A stretch of 64,000 nt of DNA from positions 831,956 to 895,955 of the forward strand of contig BCJJ01000002.1 of assembly GCA_039545355.1 (NCBI GenBank), in the 5' to 3' direction. Shown one piece after another: positions 11,629-23,866 of this stretch; the stretch's first letter is position 1, and the number at the start of each line of letters is the position of its first letter. The position numbers and the translations under genes are program-made. The notes under the pieces were generated by a model, which was not told the DNA's origin, did not search any database, and was given only the letters and a program-made list of their open reading frames with translations. The DNA is from Trichosporon coremiiforme (lineage: Eukaryota; Basidiomycota; Tremellomycetes; Trichosporonales; Trichosporonaceae).

Positions 11629-12491
11629 TGTGGTGAGGAAGGTGAGGAGTGGATCGGGGAATTAAGATGGCGTGAAGGGAAAGGGAAGTAGATGCTGCAG
11701 CGTACGAACGACCAGTCGGGAGTGAACCCAGAACAGAGTCGAACGCTGGAGCAACAATGGTTTGTGCTGCTGGGATCGGGTAGGGTTGGAGATCGGAAGA
11801 GGCGTTGGAGTGGTCTGGTGCCAAGGTGCGGCCCTCAGGCATTAGGCAGGGGTTTGCCGTCGATAACTGTGGCTCGTGGTGGTGGTGGTAGGTGGTGAGG
11901 GCTTGAGGGCCGGAGGGCGGGCTGACTGACGGGACCTATTTCCGGATTTTGGCTGGCTGGTGTGGTGCTGCTGACTTAGTCCTGCGTCACTCGGAGTACA
12001 GGTCCAGGTACAGGTACCTGACCACGGGGCTCGCTCGTAACAGGGTTCAAGTTCGGCGCGGCACCCGGACCTGGCAGACCTGGCAGTTATTCAGTCACCA
12101 ACATCTTCCACCCACGTCCTGTCGGCTGGCTGGCATGCTGGCTGGCTGGCATGCCCCACGTTCACCACGTTTTGATGCCCAGCTGACCACCAGGGCAAGT
12201 CCCTCCCTCGCTTCGGCCGGCGCCAAAAAAGTTGCAGATAGCCGCTGGAATCAATGTCTCCTTATGGCGCACTGGGCCTAGTCTTGAGCGTCATGATCTG
12301 ATCAGTCGCTACATCAGCAGAGGGCGCCGTACCAGCGACCGTCACTTCGTCTCCCCCCCCGTTACCGTTGCCAGCGGCCGTCATCCAGATGGTTCCGCAC
12401 AGCTCGTCTAGCGTGATCTAACACGTATGCATGCAAGGAGAAGTGAAGTGTGTGGTATCAATCACTAGCGGATAGCGGAAATACAAGATAA
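11629..12491. promoter_or_regulatory. NAD kinase promoter / TIM17 3' flank
   Basis: About 860 bp upstream of the NAD kinase ATG and downstream of TIM17, both on the minus strand. Short direct repeats are visible (GGTCCAGGTACAGGTAC near 12000; GGCTGGCTGGCATG near 12125-12150). I recognise no gene in it. Confidence 0.45.
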
Positions 12492-13529
12492 CTAAGCAAC
12501 GGCGGGCGCGGCAGGAGCCTGCTCGGGCAGCTGCATCGCCGGCACGGGCTGCGCGAACATGCGGCCCATCAGAACGCCCACACCCTCGAACACACCGAGA
12601 AGAATACCACATCCGACGGCAGAGCCGAATGCTGATTTGGGACCGGCTGTTGGTCAGCTAGAGTTCACCAAGCGCGAAGCTGTGCGGCTGCACAGCGCGC
12701 ATCGGACACCTGGAGTGTCGGCCAAACATAGCTCGCAAGCGAGCTTACTCACAGCGGAGAGCAAGAGTTCCACCAGTCATGAAACCAGAGATGATGGCGT
12801 TCCAAGGGTCCTCCTTCTGCCTGTAGCCCTTGACGGCGCAGTCGAAGGTCGAGAACAATCCACCCCAGACACCGAAGTTACCTCCGAGAACGGGAGCACG
12901 GGCCTTGATGGCAGACAGCGAACCGGCGAGACGCTCTCCCTGCGATTGTCAGCTAAAGTTATTCCTACATAGCTTGCGACCATTTCCTGTTCGCCGCCGA
13001 AATCGTCCTCGGACCGGCCAGAGGTCCGAAGTCTCGCGAGCAGGCTGCCCAGTGCAACTCACCTTGGGGCTATTCCTGGCACCCTTGATACCGTGCCAGA
13101 TACCACCACCGATAGCGCCCATGGCGAACGCTCCTCCGAAGTCGTTCAGAATGACATACGGGCTGCTGTCAGCGTTGACTGTCGATTACTCCGGTCAAGC
13201 GGTATGCGGCGCTCGGGGCGGACTTAGACGGTGGCTGCGACATCTGCAAGCGTTCGGTCGCAAACACAAAACACAGCCGAGCAGATTTGTGCTGCGATCT
13301 GTGCTGCGTGCGTCGTTTGCACGACGCCATCAACGATGGTGATGCCCCCGATACCCGATGCGGGGAAGGGAGGGGGGGGGGAGGGAGGGTCTGGCGAGCT
13401 CCATCGGAGGTATGTCCGATGTTCTCCTGCGCAGTTGTCCGTCCAATGACTGCTCCTGTCCACGAGCTACCGCTACCTCCTTGACGTTCGTACTTACCAC
13501 GGGTCGCGGGTGTGGTCGGCGTGAGACAT
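12492..13529 (-). CDS. TIM17: Mitochondrial inner-membrane translocase subunit Tim17
   Basis: Channel subunit of the TIM23 presequence translocase. Four exons (13498-13529, 13063-13162, 12753-12939, 12492-12646) give 157 aa. The N-terminus reads [19 protein letters not shown], with acidic residues ahead of the first helix as in the family. Then come [19 protein letters not shown], the [15 protein letters not shown] segment and the second Gly-rich helix, matching the four-helix Tim17/22/23 fold. Intron 1 (335 nt) is exceptionally long for this genome. It shares a divergent promoter with RPB8. Very secure. Confidence 0.96.
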
Positions 13530-14127
13530 GTTGGGCTAGAGTGTGTGTGGGGAATGTGGTGACGGGAAGTGACGGCGATGGAAAAAAGTCGAACACTGGG
13601 CGAGGTTCGTTTTATGCAAGGGGTCCTTGGATGGATGCGGTCTAGATGCTAATGGAACAACAAGAGTCGTCTTCGAGAGTCCCGTGCTGTCGTTACAGGC
13701 GATGCGGGCTGGACGTGGTGCCGTGTTCGAGTTTGCTGGATGGAGAAATGTTGAAAAGGCAATGATGAGTCGCTCGGCGGCGAGAAAAGATCGGAGACCG
13801 CCCAGCCGAGGTCGCTGGGTGAGGGCCTGGGTGAGGGGCCTGGGTGAGCGCTTGTACTGCGCCATGCGCTCGCCGTGCCTGGCCGCCCGACCGTCTGAGA
13901 AATTTAAGCGGGAGGCACGCATAAACTCCCTGCACATGCCGGCCGAGATTATTTGCATGGTTCTGTGTGCCGCAAGCAGTGGTGGCCGCGAAATGACGGC
14001 TCGGTGCTTGTTGACGAGGTCCAACTTGCATTGTCTTCTCTTGATCTCCATCGGCAGCTCGATCAGGCTCGATCGTCGACCTCACTCCACTTGCATTGCT
14101 TAGACATCTCCCTAGTAACTCGCAACC
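13530..14127. promoter_or_regulatory. Divergent promoter region, TIM17 / RPB8
   Basis: About 600 bp between divergent start codons. Two tandem GGTGAGGGCCTGG-like copies occur at 13817-13850. No specific factor site is claim-worthy and no gene is seen. Confidence 0.5.
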
Positions 14128-14692
14128 ATGGACGAGCGCTCAAACATTGTCTTCGAGGACCGCTTCACGGTCACTGTGAGTCACCTGCCATGCTGTCATC
14201 CGTATTCTGCATGGTCGGGGAGCACCAGCTGCTGCCATATGGTAGACTTAAGCTGACATTCAGGACGTCGACCGCGACGGCAAGAAGTTCGACCGCGTCT
14301 CGCGCATCAATGCCAAGTCCTCCGACCTCGGCATGGAGCTGACCCTCGACGTCGCCAACGAGCTGTACCCGCTCAAGGTGGACGACCACTTCTCGCTCCT
14401 GCTCGCGCGGAACCTGAAGCCGGACGAGATCGCGGCCGACGAGGACGAGGATGCCGAGGGCACGCGCAAGATCAAGCGCGAGCTGTGGCGTGCCGATGAC
14501 CAGGGCCTCGCCAACGACTACGACTACGTCATGTACGGCAAGATCTACAAGTTTGACGACTCGCAGAAGGGCGACAACATGACGACGGCGTACATGTCGT
14601 TTGGCGGCCTGCTCCTCGCCCTCCGCGGAAGCTACAGGCATCTCGCCAACGTCGTCGTCGGCGAGAACATCTACCTCCTCATGCGCAAGTAA
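14128..14692 (+). CDS. RPB8: RNA polymerase subunit ABC14.5 (Rpb8)
   Basis: Subunit shared by nuclear RNA polymerases I, II and III. Exons 14128-14175 and 14264-14692 encode 158 aa. The start MDERSNIVFEDRFTVT and the ending LANVVVGENIYLLMRK are characteristic of the OB-fold Rpb8 family. An acidic insert (DEDEDAEGT) sits in the usual variable loop. It converges on STT4 with only about 180 bp between stop codons. Confidence 0.96.
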
Positions 14693-14871
14693 GCGCGCAG
14701 CCCAGAGAGTGTATCTAGTGTGCGGAGGGAGTGTGGACGACGCGTGTCGGCGAGTTTCTAGAGCAAATGCATGTACAATTACGTCTATGGAAGGAGAAAA
14801 GCCCAGCACCTTCAGGTCTATAAATGCTACAATGACTGACCGCGGGAGGTCGAGAGTTGATGGAAGTTGGT

Positions 14872-17800
14872 TTAGTAGGGAATGCCACTGCATGTCAGTT
14901 AATAGCAACACCAAGTAAACTCACTTTTGAAGTTTTTGGAAGCCGTCGTAGATGTCTGATCGCTTGTTCTGGTACGCGTTGTTGATGACGCCCATCATGT
15001 ACTCGGCCGCAGCACGCTCGTTCAGGTTGGGCGCGAAGCGGTCGCGAAGGCGGTTGATAGTGCCGTCGTCCTTGAACGAGGGCAGGCCAGTGCCCAGCAT
15101 GAGTGCGACCGTGTCGCACAGCTGGTCGACATACGGCCGGATCGCCAGGAACGCCTTGATCGTGAGATCGACAAACATGCTGTAGCCCTGCGAGCCGGCG
15201 CCGCCCATGAGCGCAATCATCTCCTTGTTCAGTTTGAACGAGCCCGCCTCGAACTTGATGCCTCCAGGTCCAATGTCGAACAAGAATCCGAAATCGATGT
15301 GCACGATATGCCCTTCACCGTCGATCATGATGTTTCCGTTGTGTCGGTCCTTGATCTGGAGAATGTAACACGCCACAGAGTACGCCGCCATGGACTGGAT
15401 GAAATTCAAGCGCGCACGCTGGAACGCGACCGTGTCGGGACCGCCGTACTTGTCGATGAAGTACTCAAGCAGGTCGTTGACCTGGGCTCGGCCCATCTCG
15501 TCACGAGAGGTGGCGTTGGGCACGACGTCAATGACACCGCAACCCGGCGCCGTAGCCGTGACTCGGTACGGGAATAGGTACAGCGTCAGGCCGAGCTGGG
15601 TGAACACGTTCTTAAACATGGCGATGAGCTGAAGCGCAAGCACATCCTGTCGGCAGTCATCGCCGACCTTGAAAATGGCGCTCTGCCACACGTCATAGCT
15701 CGACGTCGCCAGCGCCGTGTCGAGCTCAGCCTCGAGATCGGCAGAGTCGAGGTCGATCTTCTGCTTGCGCACCTTGAACGTCGCCATGAAAGGAGCCTTC
15801 GCGTGTGATTGCAGGGGACGGCCGGATTTGCGGTCCAGGTCGACGACGACACCATCAGGGTTCGAGGGAAGGTACACGCCGACCTCGAGCTCGATCTTGG
15901 ACATCTCTTCGTCGATCTTCGCCTTCTTTTCCGGTTTCGTCTTTTTGATGTATGGTTTGAGCTTGCCCGAGATGCTCGTGACTTTGGCGAAGAATCCGAA
16001 CTCCTGCTCGTAAAATACCTGCGCCTTGCCGCTGAGGGAGCCAACGATCTTGTCGACCATGCGGTCGAGCTGAGGCTTCATCGGGTCCGGCTCCTCCCCA
16101 TCATCGTCGCGGTACGTGTTCGCCTTCATGTTCCAGATGATCTGGTGGCAGAACAGCTGCGAGATGTGCGACGTCTCGAAGATGAACCGCTCGACGTAGC
16201 CTAACGCGTCGTGGCGCAAACTCTGGACGACCTGAGGAACGAAGAAGAACGTGAGGTCGACGGGGTAGCTCTCGAGGACACGCATGGCGTACTGCAACAG
16301 GATAGGGTTGTTGTTGTACCTTGGCTGGAACAGGTTGAGCGCCTCGACCGGCGGCAGAGGGTCCCAGATGAGGGTGTACTTGAGCTGACCACGAATGCCC
16401 GGTTCAAGCTTGTCGCCAATGAAGTACGGCACAGCCTCGGCGACATCAAGCACCGCTCGCGGGTTGCCGCATACAAGGCGCGTGATCTCGGCCCAGACAG
16501 GCTGGTGCTTGAAGCGCTCGCCCATATGCACAGCGACGGCAGGCGACTGCTTCCACGCCTTGCGGACGAGCGACGTCCACTCATCGTTGCCGATACTGCT
16601 CTCGATGTTACCGCCAGCGTTAGGGATGCTGCGACCCTTGTCGTTGCCTGGGTTGACCCAGACGTTGAGGCGATTGATCTCGTTCTCAACGAGCAGCTCC
16701 ATGAGACGCACACGGTCGCGGTGCTGGTTGCAGTAGTCTTGCAGGCTGGTCGAGCCAGTAAGGGTCCAGACAGGCTGGCGATCGTTCATCGACGTCGTCC
16801 AGTGATCAGCACGGATGTGATCGTCACGCACGGCGGCGATGAAGCCCTGAAGGAGCTTGATCTCGGCGCCAACCTGGATACGGTTCGAACCGAACGACCA
16901 CTGCGGTCGGATGGCAAACCACGAGAATGCGGCGCGGAACAGCGCATCGCGGTATCGCAGCTCAAGCAGAGTCTCCATACGGCTCGAGGCCAGGACCTGG
17001 AAGCCGAAGAGGAGGAGAGTGAAGCGAACCTCACGGGCGAGAGGGTGGGTGCTCCAGTGCTCATATGCGTTGAGTGAGCGAAGAAGCATCCGTGCGAGGG
17101 AGATCATAATTCCCGACGCGCGGTACTTGACAGCCTGGAAGCTGCTGGACAGCACCTGGATGAGAAGCAGATGAGGCTTCAGGAGGCGCTCGGCCTTCTT
17201 GAGCTCAACGTCCATTACCCGCTTGTCGGTGGGAGAGTACTCAATTGGCCGCTCGAAGGGATCGGTGTAGCTGGAAGTCAGTTATCACTTACGCTCGCCA
17301 ATACTCACTTCATGCTGGTGCTGAACATGCCCTTGTGGGCCTTGATGGTGGCGAGCCAGCCAGCCGAGATTTCCCCCATAAGGGATACCTCGGCATCCGG
17401 TCGCTGCCGTAGCAGCCACGACCACGCGTCGACTCCCGCAGCGACGGCGACAGGAGTGAAGGCCGCGAACGGCAGCTCAACAAGGTAGTGAAGAATATCG
17501 GGGTCCATCTGCGGGGAAGCAATCAGGACCGAGACAGCACGGAGGAGTAATCTCCGGATCTCAACCACCGACAGGCCACCCTTCTTGTTGACACCGAGGA
17601 TGGCCTTCTCCATCTGCTGCTTGAACGCCTGCCGCTCCTCCAGGGACGATACTGCTCGGGAATGCTCTTCCAGGTTGCCGAGACCTGTACGTGGTTAGTA
17701 AGAACTCGTTCGTTTAACCCACCTTTGTCAAGCACGAGACGCGCGCCACTGAGCTCTCCGTCGTAGTAATTCTTGGCGGCGAACTGACTTGCGACGAGAT

Positions 17801-20800
17801 TCGAGCTGTCTGAGGGCCATCCGCCGATCGTGGGCATGAGACTCTCCTGGCGGTCGAGGCAGGAGATAGCCTTGCAGAAGTGCAGAGCGAGTCCGGCACC
17901 CATCTCAACACTATCGACGAGTAGGACATCGCGGGACTCGTTCAGGTACGACTGGAGCATGGACTGGACCTCGATCGGCGCGCGCGAGATTGCGTTTGTG
18001 AGCCACATCTTGGCGACATTGTAGAGGTTCGTCACGATCTCGTTACGGACAGCGTAGTCGTCGGTGAGCTCGAGCTGGAACGGCAACCGTTCTGAGCGGA
18101 AGTAGTGAGTGGGAGAGTACTGCGGTCAGCTGAGACAGAGGCTCTGAAGCTTACCTCATCGGTGTACTGCATCTCGCAGCTGCGACGCATCAGGGTGAGA
18201 ATCTCCAGAAGCGTGAACACGACCCTGCGGTCGCACATGAGGGCGGTGAACGTCTTCAGGATGGAGCTGGCGTAGGCGAGCGCGACTTCGCGCACCTTCC
18301 GCATACGGTGTGTGCACACAATGAGGATCTTGCAGACCTGCTCCGGCACCGTGCTCGGCATGTTGTGCTCGACAACCTGCATGCTGAGCTGCTTGAGGAA
18401 GACGTTCGTCAGGCGGATCGCGATGCCCGTCAGCGGCGTCACAAGCACGCTCCTGTTGATCGAGTCGTTGCAGAAGTACTGCAGAATCGCCGACGGGCGG
18501 TAACGCAGCGTGCGCATCTCCTCGAGGTCATTGATCGCGAGACAGAACGCGAGCTGTGGCGTGCTCATGCCCCTTATGTCCGACTGGAACTTGCTCGGCA
18601 CGACCTCAGTCAGCGTTGTCCGCAGCTTGGAGTGGATCGAGTGCGCAAAGTCCTTGCGCAGAATCGTGTTGTACTCCAGCTCGCTGCCGACAAAGTCGTT
18701 CGCCTTCTCGAGGACTAAGACCGGCGTCTTCTCGGCGATCGTCGCGAGCGCGGAAGCCTCGTGTTCGGAGAGCTGTGATCGCGATCCGCTCAGGTTGAAC
18801 ACAACACACAGGAGCCAGAAGTTCCTGAAGAGGGCAACGCACTCCTGCGACGGGTTCAGCTGGGGGTGATAGTCTCGGTGGGACAGAACTTCCGCGATGG
18901 GCAGGAGCAAGGCAGCAAGCTGAGCCTTCATGTCGGCCGCGCGCTTCTCGTTGTTCGATCGCAGGAGCACTGTCTTCCTGTCCTTGTCGCGCCCCCCGTG
19001 TCCCTGCGCACCCATGTAGACGATCTGTGTCTGTGTTCCCTGATCGGTGAAGTCAGTCAGCAGCTCCTGAAGGAAGCCGTCGGCAGCCTGCAGCCGCGAA
19101 CCGAGACCTTTTGCCAGCGTCGTCTGCGCAGCAAGCACGGCGTTCGACGACAACCGAGGGTCTTCAGGGTTGGACGATCGCGCGATTTGGGAGAAGGCAC
19201 GGTAAACTTCCTGCAGATCCTCATCGTTCGCATTAAGAGCGAGAGGAACGAGGCTTTGTACAATGGCTGATTCCGTCGAGATGTCGACGCCTCGAACACG
19301 CTGCAGCAGCATCGAAATCGCAAGGTGGATGATCTGGGGTCAGCTAAATAAGCCAGGAACAAGTAGCTCACGTCTTCACGTTGCGTGTCCAGAGCCAATC
19401 TGGAGACAATCTCAACAGCATTGGTAGAGATGAGCTTTCGCTGCTCATCCGTACGCTTCCCCGACTGGAACGACTTGCCGTCTCCCATGCCTCCCATGCC
19501 TCCCAGCGGCATGGACCGGATCGAGTTCTGACCCGGCCCAATCGTCGTGCCGTGGTTTAAGACACCAAGCAGCGAGTATAGGGTGGACGAAATCGCATCA
19601 TCGTTCGACGACATCTCAATGCACATGGCGAGACATGTCGATGCTGCTGCGATTGTCGGTGACACTTCACCGGCGGACGGCGACAGCTCGCTCTCAAGTC
19701 CCGGCAGCGGCGACATGAAAAGACGGCGGAGGTGGTGCGTTAGTGAGCTTCCGAGGCTCGGGTGGCTGCGGTTAGCGCGCTCAAAACACGCCAACATTAC
19801 TCACTTGCGCACGACGATCGCCAGGCACACAAACGCCGCCTGCAACACACGAGCGTCCGAGACTGTGGAGTTCTCGGACAGGATCAGCTTTAGGCGCCCG
19901 AGCTGGTCGCTCAGTCTGTCATTCTGGTGCAGGCTAAGCAGGTTCAGCAGATGAAGCACCGACACGGTCAGGTAGACGTCTTCCTCGGACTGGATATCGT
20001 TGATGCTGCTGTGCATGGTCGTCCGTCGGTCGACGACGCCAGTGCCGGCCGTGAAGCCCGATGGGTCGTGGTCGTTCAGCTCCTTCCACCAGTCCGCCGC
20101 CAGCTCGCTCGCGGCGTCGAGTGCCTGCTGTCCCTCGGGGAAGGAGTCGAGGTCGATCTTCCTCGCGGGCTCGGCGAGGAGAGCATTCGTCTGATTCCTC
20201 CACACTGTCGACACTGTTCCCTCCTGGAAGGTCGCTTCCGGCTCGCTAGCGAACACCTCGTGGTCGACCTGCGGTGGCGGGAGCACTGCAGAGGCAAGGA
20301 CAACATTGGCGATCTCGGTGACAAGAAGGGCGACCGCGCTCGGGCACGTGGGATACGGGGCCGTGTTGAAGGCGGGGTGGTTGAATGCGGGGGTGTTGGG
20401 CGAGGCAGCCTCGCGGACGGCCCTGACGAGGTTCGTGGGCGTGCCCAGCTGGATAACGGCGGACACGACGCGAGCAGTAACGGGGGTCGGAAGGGGTGGA
20501 AGAGGCACGTGCGAAAGAACCTGGTGCACGCAGGTGAGGATGGCGCCGGAGAACACGAGAGCGGACGTCATGATCTGCTCGGCCGTTTCGAGGAGGTTCG
20601 CGATGACCATGCCGACGTCGGCCCGCAGGCTGTCCTGGTGCATTGCGTCCTTGGACCATCCGATCCAGAGAACCGCCTTGAGCAGCGACTTCAGGAGCAG
20701 CGCCTGCTCGGTGGTGGCTCCGCCGGGAGCGTTGTCACTGCCCGGCGCATTCACGACGTTGTCGGCGACATCTTGGCATGTCGGGATGCCCTGGTGGATG

Positions 20801-21184
20801 AGGCCGGTCAGAAGTGCCCGCAATCGCGAGAGGGAAGACGCAAGATAGGGTGAGTCACTGGGGAGGGAGGAGACGTAGTGAGCGAACGCGATCGCATGGT
20901 TGATTTCGGCGTCGGTCTACCCTACGTCAGCTTCGGAACCGCGGTTTGTAAAGCTCACCCAGTCGTCCTGCTCGTCCGTGTCGGTGTAAGGGAGGCCGTC
21001 GAGGATGAGTGCGAGGTCGTCGCTGTACTCGCTGTGTTCCGCAGGACCAGAACTCTGAGCACTCTGCGCGATGTTGCCCGCTAGAGCGCTCAGAATGTGT
21101 TGATCGAGCGGCTCGTCGAGGCTGTGACACGGTTAGCTGTATTGCTTGGGCCGGATCGGACGAGCGGTGTGCTCACAAGTCCAT
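14872..21184 (-). CDS. STT4: Phosphatidylinositol 4-kinase, type III alpha
   Basis: Makes the plasma-membrane pool of PI4P. Nine exons: 21177-21184, 20959-21121, 19805-20916, 19372-19765, 19334-side 18155-19333, 17723-18119, 17309-17684, 14925-17270 and 14872-14887. The joined frame is 1996 aa with all phases consistent. The large N-terminal part is helical solenoid, then the lipid-kinase unique region. The C-terminal kinase domain carries GDDCRQD, the catalytic loop KDRHNGNIM and HIDFGFLFD. The first exon holds only eight coding bases. The last intron (14888-14924) removes an apparent TGA at 14921 and adds NGIPY, the expected ending of this family. I therefore reject the simpler stop. Confidence 0.94.
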
Positions 21185-21629
21185 AGCGAGAGCCGGTTCG
21201 GAGGTGGACGATGCAGTCTCTGCGGTCTCTGCTGGTATCCGTCGTTGGCGGCGAGAAGTGAGTGGATGACGGTGAAGACGGAAGCGTGTCCTTGATCCTA
21301 GTTCTGGCTCTGGCTGGTCCTGGTCCTGTGTGCCGCCGTCGTAACCGAAAGTGCACCATGCAGCCTCCAGCCCGGTATGGTGACGCGGGCAGCCTAGCGC
21401 AGACTAACGCGGGGGGGGCACGCAAGCACGCCCGCCAAGGCGTCTATTTGGACGCGGAAGCAAATCTGTATTTGGCTAAAGGTGATCGTCACTCCAGCGT
21501 TCCGCCTTGCCAGCCTAGTCCTGGCCGCCGGCTTGTTTCTACGGTGCCGAAATGTTTATGGTGGCAAAAGTCGACTGACTGAATTGTTGACGCCGTCGTC
21601 CCAACGTTTCCCCAACAACAATTACCAAA
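21185..21629. promoter_or_regulatory. Divergent promoter region, STT4 / RBM18-like
   Basis: About 445 bp between divergent ATGs. It includes a G-run at 21411-21417. No gene or strong motif is recognised. Confidence 0.5.
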
Positions 21630-22401
21630 ATGGCCTCGTCAAGCTCAAGCTCTTCCCAGGCCAACAGGCCGCCGACAGCCGGCAAGCCAGACAGGTTGTA
21701 CGTCGGCAACCTCTCGCAGACCGTCGACGAGTACACACTCCTCCAGGTCTTCGGCAAGTACGGCAAGATCACGCGGCTCGACGTCATGTACCACAAGACC
21801 GGGCCGCAGAAGGGTAAGCCAAGGGGTTACGCCTTTGTCGAGTTCTCCAACAAGGACGTAAGTTGGCCTGTCCCTCTCGGTAACTGACAACCAGGACGCG
21901 CTCAACGCACTCGTAAAGCTACACGACCGCCTGCTCCGCGGCAAGAAGCTGATTGTGACGTACGCCTCAGCAGCGCCGGCAGAGGATTTCCTAGGCCCGA
22001 AAGTGCGCCGCATAGATGCGCCGAAGCCGACAGCCCTGTCGCTCCTGAAGACATCGAAGAAGCCGCAGAGGTGAGCTTGGTGCCACCTGTGATAGCTGAC
22101 ATGCAGCGCCGCACAGCAGATCGCAGCGATGGAGACGAAACTGGCCCAGCTCCAGAAGCGACCGGGCCGCTCGCCGTCCCCACCGAGACAAGTCACCGCA
22201 ACGGAGGCGGCGGATGCGGCGAATGCGCTGGAAGCGGAGATCCAGCGGGAGTTGCTGGCTGGAGACGCCGCAACGTCCAGCGCCGAGGAACGCAGATCTC
22301 GCTCGCCGTCTCCGCGGAAACCTGCAGAACGCTCCGAGACCTCAGATCGTGAGCGCGAGCGAGCACGAGGGCTCGCGTCTCTTCCCGCAAAACCCGTGTG
22401 A
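21630..22401 (+). CDS. RRM protein resembling RBM18
   Basis: Single RNA-recognition-motif protein, probably nuclear; its RNA targets are unknown. Exons 21630-21857, 21895-22070, 22107-22401 give 232 aa. After a Ser-rich leader, the RRM runs from about residue 22 to 100 with RNP2-like RLYVGNL and RNP1-like KPRGYAFVEF. The GNLSQTVDEYTLLQVFGKYG arrangement resembles metazoan RBM18. The C-terminal third is charged with RSPSP repeats, reminiscent of SR-type tails. Its stop lies 90 bp from that of the convergent CutC gene. Orthology to RBM18 is inferred from motif layout only. Confidence 0.82.
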
Positions 22402-22491
22402 TAGACCAAGTTGTAACCCGAAAGTGTATGTAACATGGCATCTAGAATGTACACTAGTTCTCTCTACTCCTCGTCCATTCCCCGGATTATA

Positions 22492-23578
22492 CTATGGCCC
22501 TCCGCGGGCGTATGAGGCGCCCTCATCGCGCTCGTTGATCATGTCGACGATACTGCGCACGCCTGCGAGTTTGTTTGGGTCGAGGCGCCACATCTCACCC
22601 GTGCCGAACCCAAGCAGATGCCCGCGCGCCAGCATGGGATCGATCGGCGGCTTGACCGCGCCTCCGGACGAGAGGTGCGCCTCGTTGAACAGCCCGTACC
22701 GGTGGTAGAGCTCGTCAAGGGAGGCGGGGTTAATCCCACTCCCCGGAAGGAGCTTGAGCGGATACCCCTTTTGGCGGATGTAGGTCGTGAGCTGCTCAAG
22801 TTCCTCGAGACCCTCGAGAGCTGTCCGCGCGTGTCCAGAGGTCAGGATGCGCGTGATCCCCGGCACCGACGCGACGGCGTCGCATGCCCGGCGCCAGTCC
22901 GAGGTTACGTCGAACGCGCGGTGGTAAGTGACTGCTAGTCAGTTATGCTCAACGACACCCAAGCGTGATGAAAGAAGCAACGCACCCTCCAGCGGCCGGG
23001 CCGCCTGCACCAGGCGCTCGCACGCGGCCGTGTCCACCTCTCCATCCTGGGTCAGACACCCGAACACGACGCCGTACGCGCCTTCGTCCTTCGCCGCCAG
23101 GATGTCCGCGAGCATGACGTCGAGCTCGTTGTCGCTGTACACAAATGATCCAGGGCGGGGCCGGATCATAATCTGTCATCAGCGCTCTGCACACGACCCA
23201 TTGCTCGCCCCTTTCTCGCCCCACCATCAACGCGCATCGACCCCCATCGACACCGTGTCGACCGCAACGATGTCGTGGGAAGCACCTACAGCGCTGCGGA
23301 GACACTCACCATAAGTTTCAGCCACGGAAACCGCTCGCGCAGTACGCGGATCAGGCCCACGCTCGGCGTGATACCGCCGCCTGCTCGTTAGCTACATCTT
23401 CTGGAGGGACCGCGGCGCAACCGGGAAACTCACTCGACAGCAGATTCGCGCACACCTCCAGCCTATCGCCTGGTCGCAGGTGTCGCGAGGCCCTGGACGT
23501 TAGTTTCCAGCACGCAAGGAGGCGAGCTTACGCGACGGCCGCGTCCAGAGAGTCCACGCATACTTCGAGGTGGAACAT
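22492..23578 (-). CDS. CutC family copper-homeostasis protein
   Basis: TIM-barrel protein of the CutC family; bacterial and animal members are linked to copper handling, but the reaction is unsettled. Five exons (23532-23578, 23434-23492, 23310-23380, 22986-23172, 22492-22931) encode 267 aa. Family landmarks in order: LEVCVDSLDAAV, LEVCANL, GGITPSVGL, MIRPRPGSFVYSDNE, GVVFGCLTQDGEVD, TYHRAFDV, ITRILTSGH and LPGSGIN. These cover the whole barrel, so the gene looks intact. Intron 3 (137 nt) is longer than its neighbours. The gap of about 290 bp upstream, to SLA2, holds its promoter. Confidence 0.9.
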
Positions 23579-23866
23579 GGATGACGGTCAGTTGTGATTC
23601 AGATTCGACCCGTTTAACCGACTTTGGGTCGTCCGCACGGTGACTCCGCGGGACCTTGGCGGGAGGTCGCACGAGGCCGAGAACCCGCCGGGACCGGATG
23701 TTGCGCCCGTCAATTGGATCGCTCACACCTCCACCACATCGCCTCCACACCTGGCTCATCAGAATCAGAGCTCAACTCGAGACGCAATCTTGAGTCAGTC
23801 CAAGGTGCAAGGGTATACATATATTTTTACTATGAAATCCGGCTGCGACACTGCATGCGCTTACTC

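Noticed and set aside
13163..13497. A hidden gene in the long TIM17 intron 1
   Set aside because: Only short open frames without motifs; the flanking splice phases join TIM17 correctly.
14921..14923. TGA as the STT4 stop codon
   Set aside because: It lies in a canonical 37-nt intron, and splicing gives the family-typical NGIPY end.
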